Made by a program: the position numbers and the translations under genes
Notes under the pieces: model-generated
The model's database searches: none
What the model saw: only the letters and a program-made list of their open reading frames with translations
What the model was told of the DNA's origin: nothing
Shown here: in pieces, positions 46,206 to 54,025 of the stretch
Position numbering within the stretch: the first letter of the stretch is position 1
How the letters are laid out: each line of letters starts with the position of its first letter
From: an uncultured Siphonobacter sp.
GTDB taxonomy: Bacteria > Bacteroidota > Bacteroidia > Cytophagales > Spirosomataceae
Assembly: GCA_913774715.1 (NCBI GenBank)
Contig: CAJYHS010000005.1
Location: forward strand, 20,024 to 84,023
Reading direction: 5' to 3'
Length of the DNA stretch: 64,000 bases

Positions 46206-46407
46206 TTATTGTATTTGAGGTATAGTTTGCTCAAAAGGTTGCGAATAATGCTGAAGAGCGTATACCATTTTTCCTTGCCTGATTTCCATCATCTCTGGCT
46301 TCTTTTGCCATGATTTTCAAGTATTTATTAAATCCCGTGTAAGTATAAAATTCTATCTTGTATAATTTACCATTCTGGTATTCACTATCTATATCTAATG
46401 TAAATAG
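46206..46407 (-). pseudogene. Remnant of a gene 3' end, frameshifted
   Basis: On the minus strand, one frame reads LFTLDIDSEYQNGKLYKIEF and on to TGFNKYLK (46407 down to about 46320). A second frame, one base shifted, continues as SWQKKPEMMEIRQGKM, then VYALQHYSQPFEQTIPQIQ and a TAA at 46206-46208. Joined, they give about 66 residues of ordinary protein-like composition with no start codon and a stop (TAG at 46408-46410) just upstream. I read this as the decayed tail of a gene. The family is not recognised. Confidence 0.45.
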
Positions 46408-46410
46408 CTA

Positions 46411-46612
46411 TAAATAAGACCATTATAAAAAAGATTCTTATAACAAACGTTCCTTTTTCTTTTCAGAGAAATAATTCAGTAGAAACTAACCGCCTTTCGC
46501 ACTACTGCTTAGGATTAAACTAGTTATAAACTTATAGGTATTGAAGTATGGTATGTGAATTTCAAAGAGTTAATATATAAATGAAATAGTTTTTTATTAA
46601 ATCCAACTCTGC
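46411..46612. other. AT-rich upstream region of the alpha/beta hydrolase gene
   Basis: Together with 46119-46410 this completes a 494-bp gap. This part is very AT-rich and shows no coding potential or clear promoter match. Confidence 0.45.
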
Positions 46613-47743
46613 ATGAAAACAACATTGAATACTTACACAGCAAAGAGGCAACGGATCCTGGCCAAGGGGAGTTACCTGTTCGCCATGTTTGGGCTTTTGA
46701 CGCTAACGGCCTGTAATAAAAACGACGACGCAGATCTCGGACAGAATATTGATCCTACGGGTCCAACTCCTTCCTGGGGACCTACTATCAAACCACAAAT
46801 GCAGGCCATTGTCGAAGAAATGGCTCGCCTGGATTCAACGCCTTTATATACCCTCACGCCACAACAGGCCCGTACCAAACCATCCATTAAAGATGCCGTC
46901 AATTCTTTACTGAGTAAGAATAACATTACAGCTCCTGACATGCAGGTAGATACCAGTCAACGGATGATTCCTGGATCAGGCGGAACTCCCATCAGAGCTG
47001 TCATCTATCGTCCCCAGGGAGCTACGGGTAACTTACCCGTTATCGTGTATTACCACGGTGGTGGCTGGGTAATCGCTAACCCGGAAGTATACGAAGCTTC
47101 AGCCCGGGCTTTGGCTCGTAATGCAGGAGCTATTGTGGTGTCGGTTGAATACCGCAAAGCACCTGAGAATAAATTTCCAACGGCTCACATGGATAGCTAT
47201 GAAGCTTACAAATGGGTTAGACAAAATGCGGCTTCCATGAATGGAGATTCCTCGAAAGTAGCCGTGGCTGGGGAAAGTGCGGGCGGAAATATGGCCCTTA
47301 ACGTAAGCATGATGGCTCGTGATAATAACTTCCCAATGCCGATTCATCAACTCCTAGTGTATCCAGTTGCCAATAACGATTTAACCACCGCATCTTATAA
47401 TACCTACGCAACGGCTAAACCGCTGAGTAAGCCTTTAGTAGAATGGTTCGTGGATAAATATTTCCGCACCATGTCCGATGGCGACAGCAAATACATTTCA
47501 TTGGTCGACGTAGCCACGTTAAATGGTTTGCCCGCCACAACTATCATTGGTGCCGAAATTGATCCTCTACAAACCGAAGGTAAACAACTCGCTGACAAAC
47601 TTTCATCGGTTGGAGTGACTACTGAATATCGTTTGTACGAAGGAGTAACTCACGAATTCTTTGGCACGTACGCCATTGAACCTAATGCTCAGGACGCTCA
47701 GGAATACGCCGCTTCACGATTAAGAAGTGCATTTGGCCGATAA
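46613..47743 (+). CDS. Alpha/beta hydrolase, HSL-type, lipoprotein
   Basis: The 376-residue protein has a lipoprotein signal with LLTLTAC near residue 34. The hormone-sensitive-lipase family motif is present: oxyanion hole YYHGGGWV, nucleophile in GESAGG, acid in GAEIDPLQ and His in GVTHEFFG. Such enzymes hydrolyse small esters; here the lipid anchor places it at the envelope. It stands alone with its own terminator. The long N-terminus (about 33 residues before the lipobox Cys) starts at the only ATG in reach. Confidence 0.9.
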   Translation: MKTTLNTYTAKRQRILAKGSYLFAMFGLLTLTACNKNDDADLGQNIDPTGPTPSWGPTIKPQMQAIVEEMARLDSTPLYTLTPQQARTKPSIKDAVNSLLSKNNITAPDMQVDTSQRMIPGSGGTPIRAVIYRPQGATGNLPVIVYYHGGGWVIANPEVYEASARALARNAGAIVVSVEYRKAPENKFPTAHMDSYEAYKWVRQNAASMNGDSSKVAVAGESAGGNMALNVSMMARDNNFPMPIHQLLVYPVANNDLTTASYNTYATAKPLSKPLVEWFVDKYFRTMSDGDSKYISLVDVATLNGLPATTIIGAEIDPLQTEGKQLADKLSSVGVTTEYRLYEGVTHEFFGTYAIEPNAQDAQEYAASRLRSAFGR

Positions 47744-47761
47744 TATTTTCTTCCACCTGAT

Positions 47762-47795
47762 AAAGAAGGGATGCACGTTTACGCATCCCTTCTTT
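47762..47795. terminator. Terminator between hydrolase and pgeF genes
   Basis: Arms AAAGAAGGGATGC (47762-47774) and GCATCCCTTCTTT (47783-47795) form a 13-bp perfect stem with an 8-nt loop and T-runs on both sides. It touches the pgeF stop codon, so it serves both convergent genes. Confidence 0.88.
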
Positions 47796-48547
47796 TATTT
47801 TCTGCCAATAATTGCTACCATACGACCGGTAATGCCTTTCTCCAATCGATGCGAGAAGTAATCTTCGTTATGCAGAACCGTTGAATAAGGCGATATTTCT
47901 ACTTGTGAATCAGGAATTCCGAAACTTCGCAACTGATCGGCATTGGCGGCTTTTAAATCCACAAAGAATTTCTGTTTGCCTTCGTCCCAGCGTTTGAAAT
48001 TCTCCGTAAAATGGTCGGAGACGTCAGTGCCTACCTCAAACGAGCACTCATCAATACAGGTACCTACCCATCCATAACAATCTTCAGGATTGCTGCCATA
48101 CATTCTATGCATCGTCTTTAGCGTTTTTTTTACAATGCCGGCAACCGTTCCCCGCCAGCCCGCATGAATAGCAGCTACTGCTTTATTCCGAATGTCGTAA
48201 ACCAGAATGGGTGTGCAATCAGCTACGGTTACCAAAGCCATTACTCCGGCCTGATGAGTAATAACGGCATCATGTCCCTGCTGCCGTCCGGGCTGATCGG
48301 TTACGAATAGTTCTGTACCGTGCACCTGATGTGAGGACGCAACCTGATTTTCTCTAATTCCTAAACTCTCGTAAAAAAGACGTTTGTTTTCCGCAACGGC
48401 TTCCGGATCATCTTGAGTGGAACCTCCTAAATTCAGGCTGGCATACGGGTGCTGGCTTACTCCTCCATGACGCGTACTCTGAGCAGCAATTAGTTCTGGA
48501 AATTGTTGAAAAATAGGCGGTGTATAAAAAAGAAGCTTATTACTCAT
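47795..48547 (-). CDS. pgeF: Peptidoglycan editing factor PgeF (YfiH/DUF152)
   Basis: The 250-residue protein has the family signature: STRHGGVSQHPYASLNLG, then VTVADCTPILVYD with the active Cys and AIHAGWRGTVAGI with the His. PgeF corrects misincorporated amino acids in peptidoglycan precursors by removing L-Ser from UDP-MurNAc; members were formerly called polyphenol oxidases. It is a cytosolic single-domain enzyme of normal length. Confidence 0.93.
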   Translation of the reverse strand: MSNKLLFYTPPIFQQFPELIAAQSTRHGGVSQHPYASLNLGGSTQDDPEAVAENKRLFYESLGIRENQVASSHQVHGTELFVTDQPGRQQGHDAVITHQAGVMALVTVADCTPILVYDIRNKAVAAIHAGWRGTVAGIVKKTLKTMHRMYGSNPEDCYGWVGTCIDECSFEVGTDVSDHFTENFKRWDEGKQKFFVDLKAANADQLRSFGIPDSQVEISPYSTVLHNEDYFSHRLEKGITGRMVAIIGRK

Positions 48548-48880
48548 GAATCACAGCTTGATAAAAAATCAAAACTAATGATTTATTAGTTCTTTCCGGC
48601 TTATCGTTCCTATGTATACCGGAAGAACGGCACACTTAGAACGTTAAAAATAGGGCTCTCAGCTAAGCCATCTGATCCCTATTCTCAGATTAGTGCCTTC
48701 GTTTGAAAACATCTTCTCTACATTCATGCGTTTCTACTATAGATCTGGGCCAGAGGAAATATTTATTAATAAGTGTTAACTCTTCTGATGGAATGGAATA
48801 AAAAACGCCGAATCTATGTTATGGGTACAAGGAGTTTTGATTTAATTTGCTATTAATTTAAACTAAATAAAAATAAATCT
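48548..48880. other. Divergent intergenic region between pgeF and azurin genes
   Basis: These 333 bp hold no supported gene. TTAATTTG near 48843 is a 7-of-8 match to the -7 consensus about 30 bp before the azurin ATG, without a clear -33 TTG. Confidence 0.5.
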
Positions 48881-49357
48881 ATGAATACGAAACGTTTCCG
48901 GCTGTTTGCGGCTGCTCTTGCTTTATTGGGTGTATCTACTTTTTTACCTGCAACAGAAGCTTCAGCACAAGCTGGTAAACCTGCCAAAGCGTTGGTTTTG
49001 AATGCCAATGACGCCATGCAGTTTGATAAAAAAGAATTCAAGGTAAAAGCGGGTCAGAAAGTAAAACTGACGCTCAAACATACGGGTAAATTTGCGAAGC
49101 AAGCCATGGGTCACAATTTCGTATTGCTGAAGCCCGGCACTGATTTACAGGCTTTCGCTTCTAAAGCAAACATGGCTGCCAGTACGGAATATATCCCTAA
49201 GTCAGAAGCAACCAGTATTGTAGCTCATACCAAGTTATTAGGAGGCGGTGAAACAGATACGATTGAATTTACAGCTCCTAAGAAAGGAACGTATACGTAC
49301 ATCTGTAGCTTCCCGGGTCACTACGGTATCATGCAGGGTAAATTCATTGTAGAATAG
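48881..49357 (+). CDS. Azurin-type copper protein, secreted
   Basis: The 158-residue protein has a signal peptide ending ASAQ (residue 30). The copper ligands of azurin are all visible: Gly77 and His78 (AMGHNFV), Cys142, His147 and Met151 (YICSFPGHYGIMQG). Azurins carry single electrons between periplasmic redox partners. Its ligand loop closely matches that of the cupredoxin-fusion protein at 29789-30856. It is monocistronic with a strong terminator. Confidence 0.95.
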   Translation: MNTKRFRLFAAALALLGVSTFLPATEASAQAGKPAKALVLNANDAMQFDKKEFKVKAGQKVKLTLKHTGKFAKQAMGHNFVLLKPGTDLQAFASKANMAASTEYIPKSEATSIVAHTKLLGGGETDTIEFTAPKKGTYTYICSFPGHYGIMQGKFIVE

Positions 49358-49390
49358 TAAAGCGAAGATTTCCTTTACTGAATAGATTCA

Positions 49391-49430
49391 ATAAAAAGCG
49401 GTCTGGAGGTTTCTCCAGACCGCTTTTTAT
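49391..49430. terminator. Strong bidirectional terminator after azurin gene
   Basis: Arms ATAAAAAGCGGTCTGGAG (49391-49408) and CTCCAGACCGCTTTTTAT (49413-49430) form an 18-bp perfect stem with a 4-nt loop and a built-in T-run on each strand. It lies between the convergent azurin and mdh genes. Confidence 0.92.
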
Positions 49431-49464
49431 GAATCAAACCTTTACATTTACCTAATCTAAGAAA

Positions 49465-50385
49465 CTATAATACACTATTCATATTTCGTACCGCTTCTGC
49501 TGATTTATTGAAAGCCGCCTGCTCTGTCTCCGTCAAACCAAAGTCTACGATTTTTTCCCAGCCATTCTTACCGATGACTACGGGTACGCCGAGACAAATG
49601 TCCGATTGTCCGTATTCACCTTCCAGGTAGACACAGCAGGGTAGAATCCGTTTCTGATCTCTTACAATACTTTCTACCAGTAAAGCTCCCGCCGCTCCCG
49701 GAGCGTACCAGGCGGAAGTTCCGATCAAGCCCGTTAGCGTAGCTCCACCGACCATAGTATCCGCCGCTACTTTTTGTAAAGAAGCTTCATCCAGGTATTG
49801 GCTAACGGGAGTTCCTGAATACGTTGCCAAACGAGTTAATGGAATCATAGTCGTGTCGCCGTGACCACCAATAACGGTAGCCTGTAAATCCGATGGCGGC
49901 ACATCCATCGCTAATGATAAATACGTTTTGAATCGGGCCGAATCCAGAATGCCACCCATCCCAATAATTTTATGCTTGGACACACCCGCCGTCTTCAGAG
50001 CCAGATACGTCATGGTATCCATGGGATTGGAGATAACCACAATAATGGCTTCAGGGGAATGTTCCAGAATTTGCGTCGTTACCGTTTTTACAATTCCCGC
50101 ATTAATCCCGATGAGTTCTTCCCGTGTCATACCGGGTTTTCGTGGAATGCCAGAAGTAATCACGACGACATCAGAGCCAGCCGTTTTGGAATAATCATTG
50201 GTTGAGCCGACAATTCTGGAATCAAAATCCAATAAGGTTGCGGTTTGAAACATGTCCAGTGACTTTCCCTCTGCCAGCCCTTCTTTAATGTCCAGTAAGA
50301 TTACTTCCTGAGCCAGCTCCCGCCGAACGATGTTATCGGCACAGGTGGCTCCAACGGCCCCGGCTCCTACAACGGTTATTTTCAT
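49465..50385 (-). CDS. mdh: Malate dehydrogenase
   Basis: The 306-residue enzyme is of the LDH-like type: MKITVVGAGAVGATCADNI with the dinucleotide-binding glycines, substrate Arg residues in GIPRKPGMTREELIG, and catalytic His in VIGGHGDT. It converts malate to oxaloacetate with NAD in the TCA cycle. Length is normal. It is preceded on the same strand by a small membrane-peptide gene about 90 bp upstream. Confidence 0.96.
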   Translation of the reverse strand: MKITVVGAGAVGATCADNIVRRELAQEVILLDIKEGLAEGKSLDMFQTATLLDFDSRIVGSTNDYSKTAGSDVVVITSGIPRKPGMTREELIGINAGIVKTVTTQILEHSPEAIIVVISNPMDTMTYLALKTAGVSKHKIIGMGGILDSARFKTYLSLAMDVPPSDLQATVIGGHGDTTMIPLTRLATYSGTPVSQYLDEASLQKVAADTMVGGATLTGLIGTSAWYAPGAAGALLVESIVRDQKRILPCCVYLEGEYGQSDICLGVPVVIGKNGWEKIVDFGLTETEQAAFNKSAEAVRNMNSVL

Positions 50386-50477
50386 GGAATCTACGGTTTA
50401 AATCGTGATAGAAGGGATTAGACTGCAATTAAATAAATATTCCAACAAATAATAGAACATTTACTATTATCATTTAA

Positions 50478-50591
50478 TCAGGAAAAAAAGATAAACAAAA
50501 TAATGAGGACCAGAATGAAGGATAAATACATGGCACCATCTACGCCGATGTATTGCCGATAATGGAGAAGTGTCGACCAGATTTTTTTCAT
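50478..50591 (-). CDS. Small membrane peptide, 37 residues
   Basis: The frame starts at ATG 50589-50591 and ends at TGA (50478-50480): MKKIWSTLLHYRQYIGVDGA, then a single hydrophobic helix with LSFILVLIILFIFF and a final Ser. It has a basic start, an amphipathic stretch and a clear membrane helix, with no rare features. The layout is that of a real small protein, not random translation. It lies 90 bp upstream of mdh on the same strand. No family is recognised. Function unknown. Confidence 0.55.
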   Translation of the reverse strand: MKKIWSTLLHYRQYIGVDGAMYLSFILVLIILFIFFS

Positions 50592-50760
50592 AACTCAGGA
50601 ATCTAACGCTGAAATCAAACGAAGAGCAATGTTACTCAAACCTGCGGATATTGTGCAGCGATCTTTCGATGAATGTAGATATGCTCGTTGATTTCTGTGC
50701 ATTTATCAAGCGAAGAGACTTCCTTTGCAAGCTATTAACCAACGACAGATCACACGCATC

Positions 50761-51162
50761 ATGACTACTGGCGACAAGTATCAACATTCCTTTCAGTTTT
50801 CTCAGAAAGACGTTATCCGTTTTGCGGAAGTTTCCGGCGACAACAATCCTCTTCACCTGGATGCTGAATTTGCAGCATCGACTCCCTTTAAAAAACCGAT
50901 CATCCACGGAATTCTGGGAGCCAGTATCTTTTCAAACGTAATTGGTACCAAGTTTCCCGGAGCAGGTAGTGTGTACGTGAAGCAATCGCTTGAATTCTTA
51001 CGCCCCATGTTTGTCGATGCAGCGTACGAAGCTCGCTTTGAAATTGTAAGTATTAACGGCGACAAACATACGGCTGAAATTTCAACGGAAATTATCGATG
51101 CCCAGACCAAGAAAGTGACTACTCGCGGCGTAGCGGTAGTCATGAATAAAGAACATTTCTAG
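50761..51162 (+). CDS. MaoC-family dehydratase
   Basis: The 133-residue hot-dog protein has the hydratase-2 motif: VSGDNNPLHLDAEFAAST, with the catalytic Asp/Asn and His, and KKPIIHGILGASIFSNVIG. MaoC proteins hydrate 2-enoyl-CoA or 2-enoyl-ACP; some act as thioesterase-like or unknown enzymes. The ATG at 50761 is chosen over a TTG at 50725. No fatty-acid genes are adjacent. Confidence 0.9.
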   Translation: MTTGDKYQHSFQFSQKDVIRFAEVSGDNNPLHLDAEFAASTPFKKPIIHGILGASIFSNVIGTKFPGAGSVYVKQSLEFLRPMFVDAAYEARFEIVSINGDKHTAEISTEIIDAQTKKVTTRGVAVVMNKEHF

Positions 51163-51175
51163 CATGAAAAACAAA

Positions 51176-51204
51176 AACCCCCGAATGCCAACATCCGAGG
51201 GTTA
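51176..51204 (+). terminator. Weak terminator after the MaoC gene
   Basis: AACCCCCGAATG pairs imperfectly with CATCCGAGGGTT (two mismatches) around a short loop. It lies 14 bp after the MaoC stop and may serve both convergent genes. Confidence 0.45.
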
Positions 51205-51224
51205 TAGCGAAAGAGGGCTATGGC

Positions 51225-51407
51225 TTAGTCCTCTTTATCGTTTTTCTTGTTTTGAACTTCAGAACGGATATCCTGAGCTAATACTTTGAGATCCTGCATG
51301 CCTTTACGAACCCGAGTACCAGCAGCCTGGTTCTGTTTATCATAGAATTTTTCGAAGTCACCTTCCAATGACAATACCAATTCTTTGAGTTCTGAGAATC
51401 TGCTCAT
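51225..51407 (-). CDS. Histone H1-like (Hc1-type) small protein
   Basis: The 60-residue protein begins MSRFSELKELVLSLEGDFEK and continues with an AAGTRVRKGMQDLK segment ending in a charged tail QNKKNDKED. This is the pattern of the Bacteroidota histone H1-like family, small helical proteins probably tied to the nucleoid. The ATG at 51407 matches the family start; the frame opens 15 codons earlier at 51452, but those residues do not fit. Confidence 0.85.
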   Translation of the reverse strand: MSRFSELKELVLSLEGDFEKFYDKQNQAAGTRVRKGMQDLKVLAQDIRSEVQNKKNDKED

Positions 51408-51565
51408 GTGAGTCTGGTGTTTGATGTATAACGAATGATTGAAAGTATGCAAAAGTGCATTTCTGGCGAAATTTAGGCATTTACCCTATTCCCGCAAGAT
51501 AACTTGGCTCAAAAATGTGAAAGTTCTTGGAAAAATTATACAATTTAATCGTCTGGACAGAAAAA

Positions 51566-51605
51566 TACCCCATTTTATCCAGTCTTCCTGAAATAAAATG
51601 GGGTA
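51566..51605 (-). terminator. Terminator of the AOS-family gene
   Basis: Arms TACCCCATTTTAT (51566-51578) and ATAAAATGGGGTA (51593-51605) form a 13-bp perfect stem with a 14-nt loop. On the minus strand TTTTTCT follows, 20 bp after the stop at 51625. Confidence 0.82.
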
Positions 51606-51624
51606 AAAACAGCTCTGAGAGCTA

Positions 51625-52905
51625 CTAAACCGTAGTTTTAGTTACGTCAGCAAAGCCTTTATTAGCGTATTCGCCTTCGGTAAGTTTTTTCTGAATGATG
51701 TCGAAAGCATCGAGTGTTTCTTCTACATCTTCCAAAGTATGAACAGCCGTTGGAATGATCCGTAACATAATTACTCCTTTCGGAACCACTGGGTACACAA
51801 CGATTGAGCAGAAGATACCTAAGTTCTCACGTAAGTCAGCCACTAACTGAGTTACTACGCTACCATCGTATTGTCCGTGTAAGAATACCGGCGTAACGGG
51901 CGACTGAGTAGTTCCAATATCAAATCCACGTTCGCGGAGGCCATTCTGTACCGCACGAACAATGTTCCAGAGATTCTCACGCAATTCAGGCTGCGTACGC
52001 ACCAGTTCCAGACGCTTCATCGCTCCCAATACCAGTGGCATAGGCAATGACTTGGCGTAGGTCTGTGAACGCATGTTGTAACGCAGGTATTGAATAATGG
52101 CTTTAGGACCAGCGATGAAGCCACCAATGCTAGCCATTGATTTGGCAAACGTCGAGAAGTGTAAATCTACACCGTGCTGAACGCCCAGGTGTTCAGCTAC
52201 CCCTGAACCCGTCTTACCCATAGTACCAAAACCATGAGCATCATCCACTAATAATCGGAAATTGTATTTTTGCTTGAGGGCAACGATTTCATCGAGTTTA
52301 CCGATGTTCCCTGACATTCCAAACACGCCTTCTGTGATGACCAGGACACCACCACCCTGCTCATCAGCCAGTTTGGTTGCCCGCTGGAGGTTTTTTTCCA
52401 GCGATTCCATGTCGTTATGCTTGAAGGTAAAATACTTACCCATTTTCGCTTTATGCAGACGAATACCGTCGATCAGACAGGCATGACTTTCCGCATCATA
52501 CACGATAATATCTTTGTAGTCAACAATGGCTTCAATGGTTGACATAACGCCCTGGTAACCGAAGTTAAGCAGGAAGGCATCTTCTTTTTCTACGAAATCG
52601 GCTAACTGGCGTTCCAGAGCTTCGTGATAAGGCGTTTGGCCGGACATCATCCGGGCTCCCATCGGAGCGGCCATTCCCCAATCAGCGGCGGCTTCCGCGT
52701 CGGCTTTCCGTACTTCCGGGTGATTGGCTAATCCTAAATAGTTGTTGAGACTCCAGTTCAGCATCTGCTTACCATGGAACTTCATACGAGGACCAATTTC
52801 GCCTTCGAGGTAAGGAAAAGCAAAATACCCATGGACTTTGTCGGAATACTGTCCGAGAGGCCCCAGGTTAGCCAGACGACGTTCAAAAATATCTGCCACG
52901 TTCAA
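51625..52905 (-). CDS. Alpha-oxoamine synthase family PLP enzyme (SPT/KBL-like)
   Basis: The 426-residue enzyme has the fold-type I pattern of alpha-oxoamine synthases: NWSLNNYLGLANHPEV, GARMMSGQTPYHEALE, VYDAESHACLIDGIRL with the stacking His, LLVDDAHGFGTMG with the PLP Asp and His, and the lysine site STFAKSMASIGGFI. Relatives join an amino acid to an acyl-CoA: serine palmitoyltransferase, 2-amino-3-ketobutyrate ligase or 8-amino-7-oxononanoate synthase. In Bacteroidota a sphingolipid or similar lipid role is plausible, but the acyl acceptor cannot be told. It is monocistronic. Confidence 0.82.
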   Translation of the reverse strand: MNVADIFERRLANLGPLGQYSDKVHGYFAFPYLEGEIGPRMKFHGKQMLNWSLNNYLGLANHPEVRKADAEAAADWGMAAPMGARMMSGQTPYHEALERQLADFVEKEDAFLLNFGYQGVMSTIEAIVDYKDIIVYDAESHACLIDGIRLHKAKMGKYFTFKHNDMESLEKNLQRATKLADEQGGGVLVITEGVFGMSGNIGKLDEIVALKQKYNFRLLVDDAHGFGTMGKTGSGVAEHLGVQHGVDLHFSTFAKSMASIGGFIAGPKAIIQYLRYNMRSQTYAKSLPMPLVLGAMKRLELVRTQPELRENLWNIVRAVQNGLRERGFDIGTTQSPVTPVFLHGQYDGSVVTQLVADLRENLGIFCSIVVYPVVPKGVIMLRIIPTAVHTLEDVEETLDAFDIIQKKLTEGEYANKGFADVTKTTV

Positions 52906-53353
52906 TCAGTTTTTTATTGTTAACATTCAGCAGTAATCAAAAAGTGTTGCTCTTTACTAGTACTTTCCGAATTTATTTTACCGGAATTTGCATCCGTTTG
53001 ATTACTGCTCTTTCACGATTTCTACACCGCGAAAATAGGATTTTTCTACGATACTACCAAGCAATTGCTATTCGCGTTTTGATTGGACCTAAGTAGATTG
53101 ACTATTTTGCGACGAATTTAAAAATATTAACGATTCTATACAAAAGTCTAAACCCATAAACCCTGACGAAAGTCAATTGTTTTAGGCTGAATCATGCTGT
53201 TTTTCTTAAGAAGAATCAGCACTCAGCAACCCCTTATTTAAACTATTGACTAACAGTCATTTATTACTAAAAGCTTAGGTAAGTAACTTCAATTCGACTG
53301 GTTAAGTACCCGTGCCCTAATCTGAATAACCCATCCTCAGTAACGTCCATCGT
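52906..53353. other. Divergent intergenic region, no gene seen
   Basis: These 448 bp are AT-rich with no supported coding sequence, no clear hairpin and no convincing -7/-33 pair. It must hold promoters for the divergent AOS gene and the anchored unknown gene. Confidence 0.5.
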
Positions 53354-53893
53354 ATGCATTTTCTCCGTAAAATTGACCGTATTATCTTTTTTGTTTTAGT
53401 GATCGGGATAGGCATTCTGACCTGGAACCTCATTAAAACTTACCCTCAACGTTCGCAAAATCTATTTCATACGGAGCCTTTCGGACAAACGCTTAATGAG
53501 CAAAGAAAGGTATTAAAGTTAGAACCCGTTTTGGCCAGTGATCAGGCTCAGGTTACCCGTGATTCTTCCGGCACTTACCATCTTTACTGGTTACCCACCC
53601 AGATTCCGGCGATTAACCGGCCGCATTTCTGGAAAAAGGAAATGGCAATTCGTCAGCAGAAGCTTGTTCGTGAAACGGATACGTACTATTACCCTCTTCC
53701 CAAAGGACACCATTTGATGCACTTCGATTATTATCCGGACAGCACTGCGAACCGTCAACTCCAAACCCGGCTGGAAGTAGCAGGATTACCCACCATTTCT
53801 TCCTTTGAAATTCCGGTCACAAAAGCAGCTCAGTTATTCAGAGACAGTTTATTACAGGAATGGAAAATTAACCTTCGACACCTGGAGGAGTAG
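53354..53893 (+). CDS. Membrane-anchored protein of unknown function
   Basis: The 179-residue protein has one N-terminal helix (about 10-27; IIFFVLVIGIGILTWNLI) and a polar extracytoplasmic domain. That domain has an aromatic YHLYWLPTQ strand and a HHLMHFDYYPDS segment. I do not recognise a family. The D-apionate-lactonase-like gene starts about 130 bp downstream on the same strand. Confidence 0.65.
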   Translation: MHFLRKIDRIIFFVLVIGIGILTWNLIKTYPQRSQNLFHTEPFGQTLNEQRKVLKLEPVLASDQAQVTRDSSGTYHLYWLPTQIPAINRPHFWKKEMAIRQQKLVRETDTYYYPLPKGHHLMHFDYYPDSTANRQLQTRLEVAGLPTISSFEIPVTKAAQLFRDSLLQEWKINLRHLEE

Positions 53894-54025
53894 AAATATA
53901 CGGTTTACTTTCATTAAGGTAGTTACCCCTTGTCTGATCAAGTTAGGAGGAAATAGCTGGATTATTTATCAAGCAGCGGGAGACGTTACGGGCATTCTTT
54001 TTTTGCTTCTTCCGTATCACTATAA

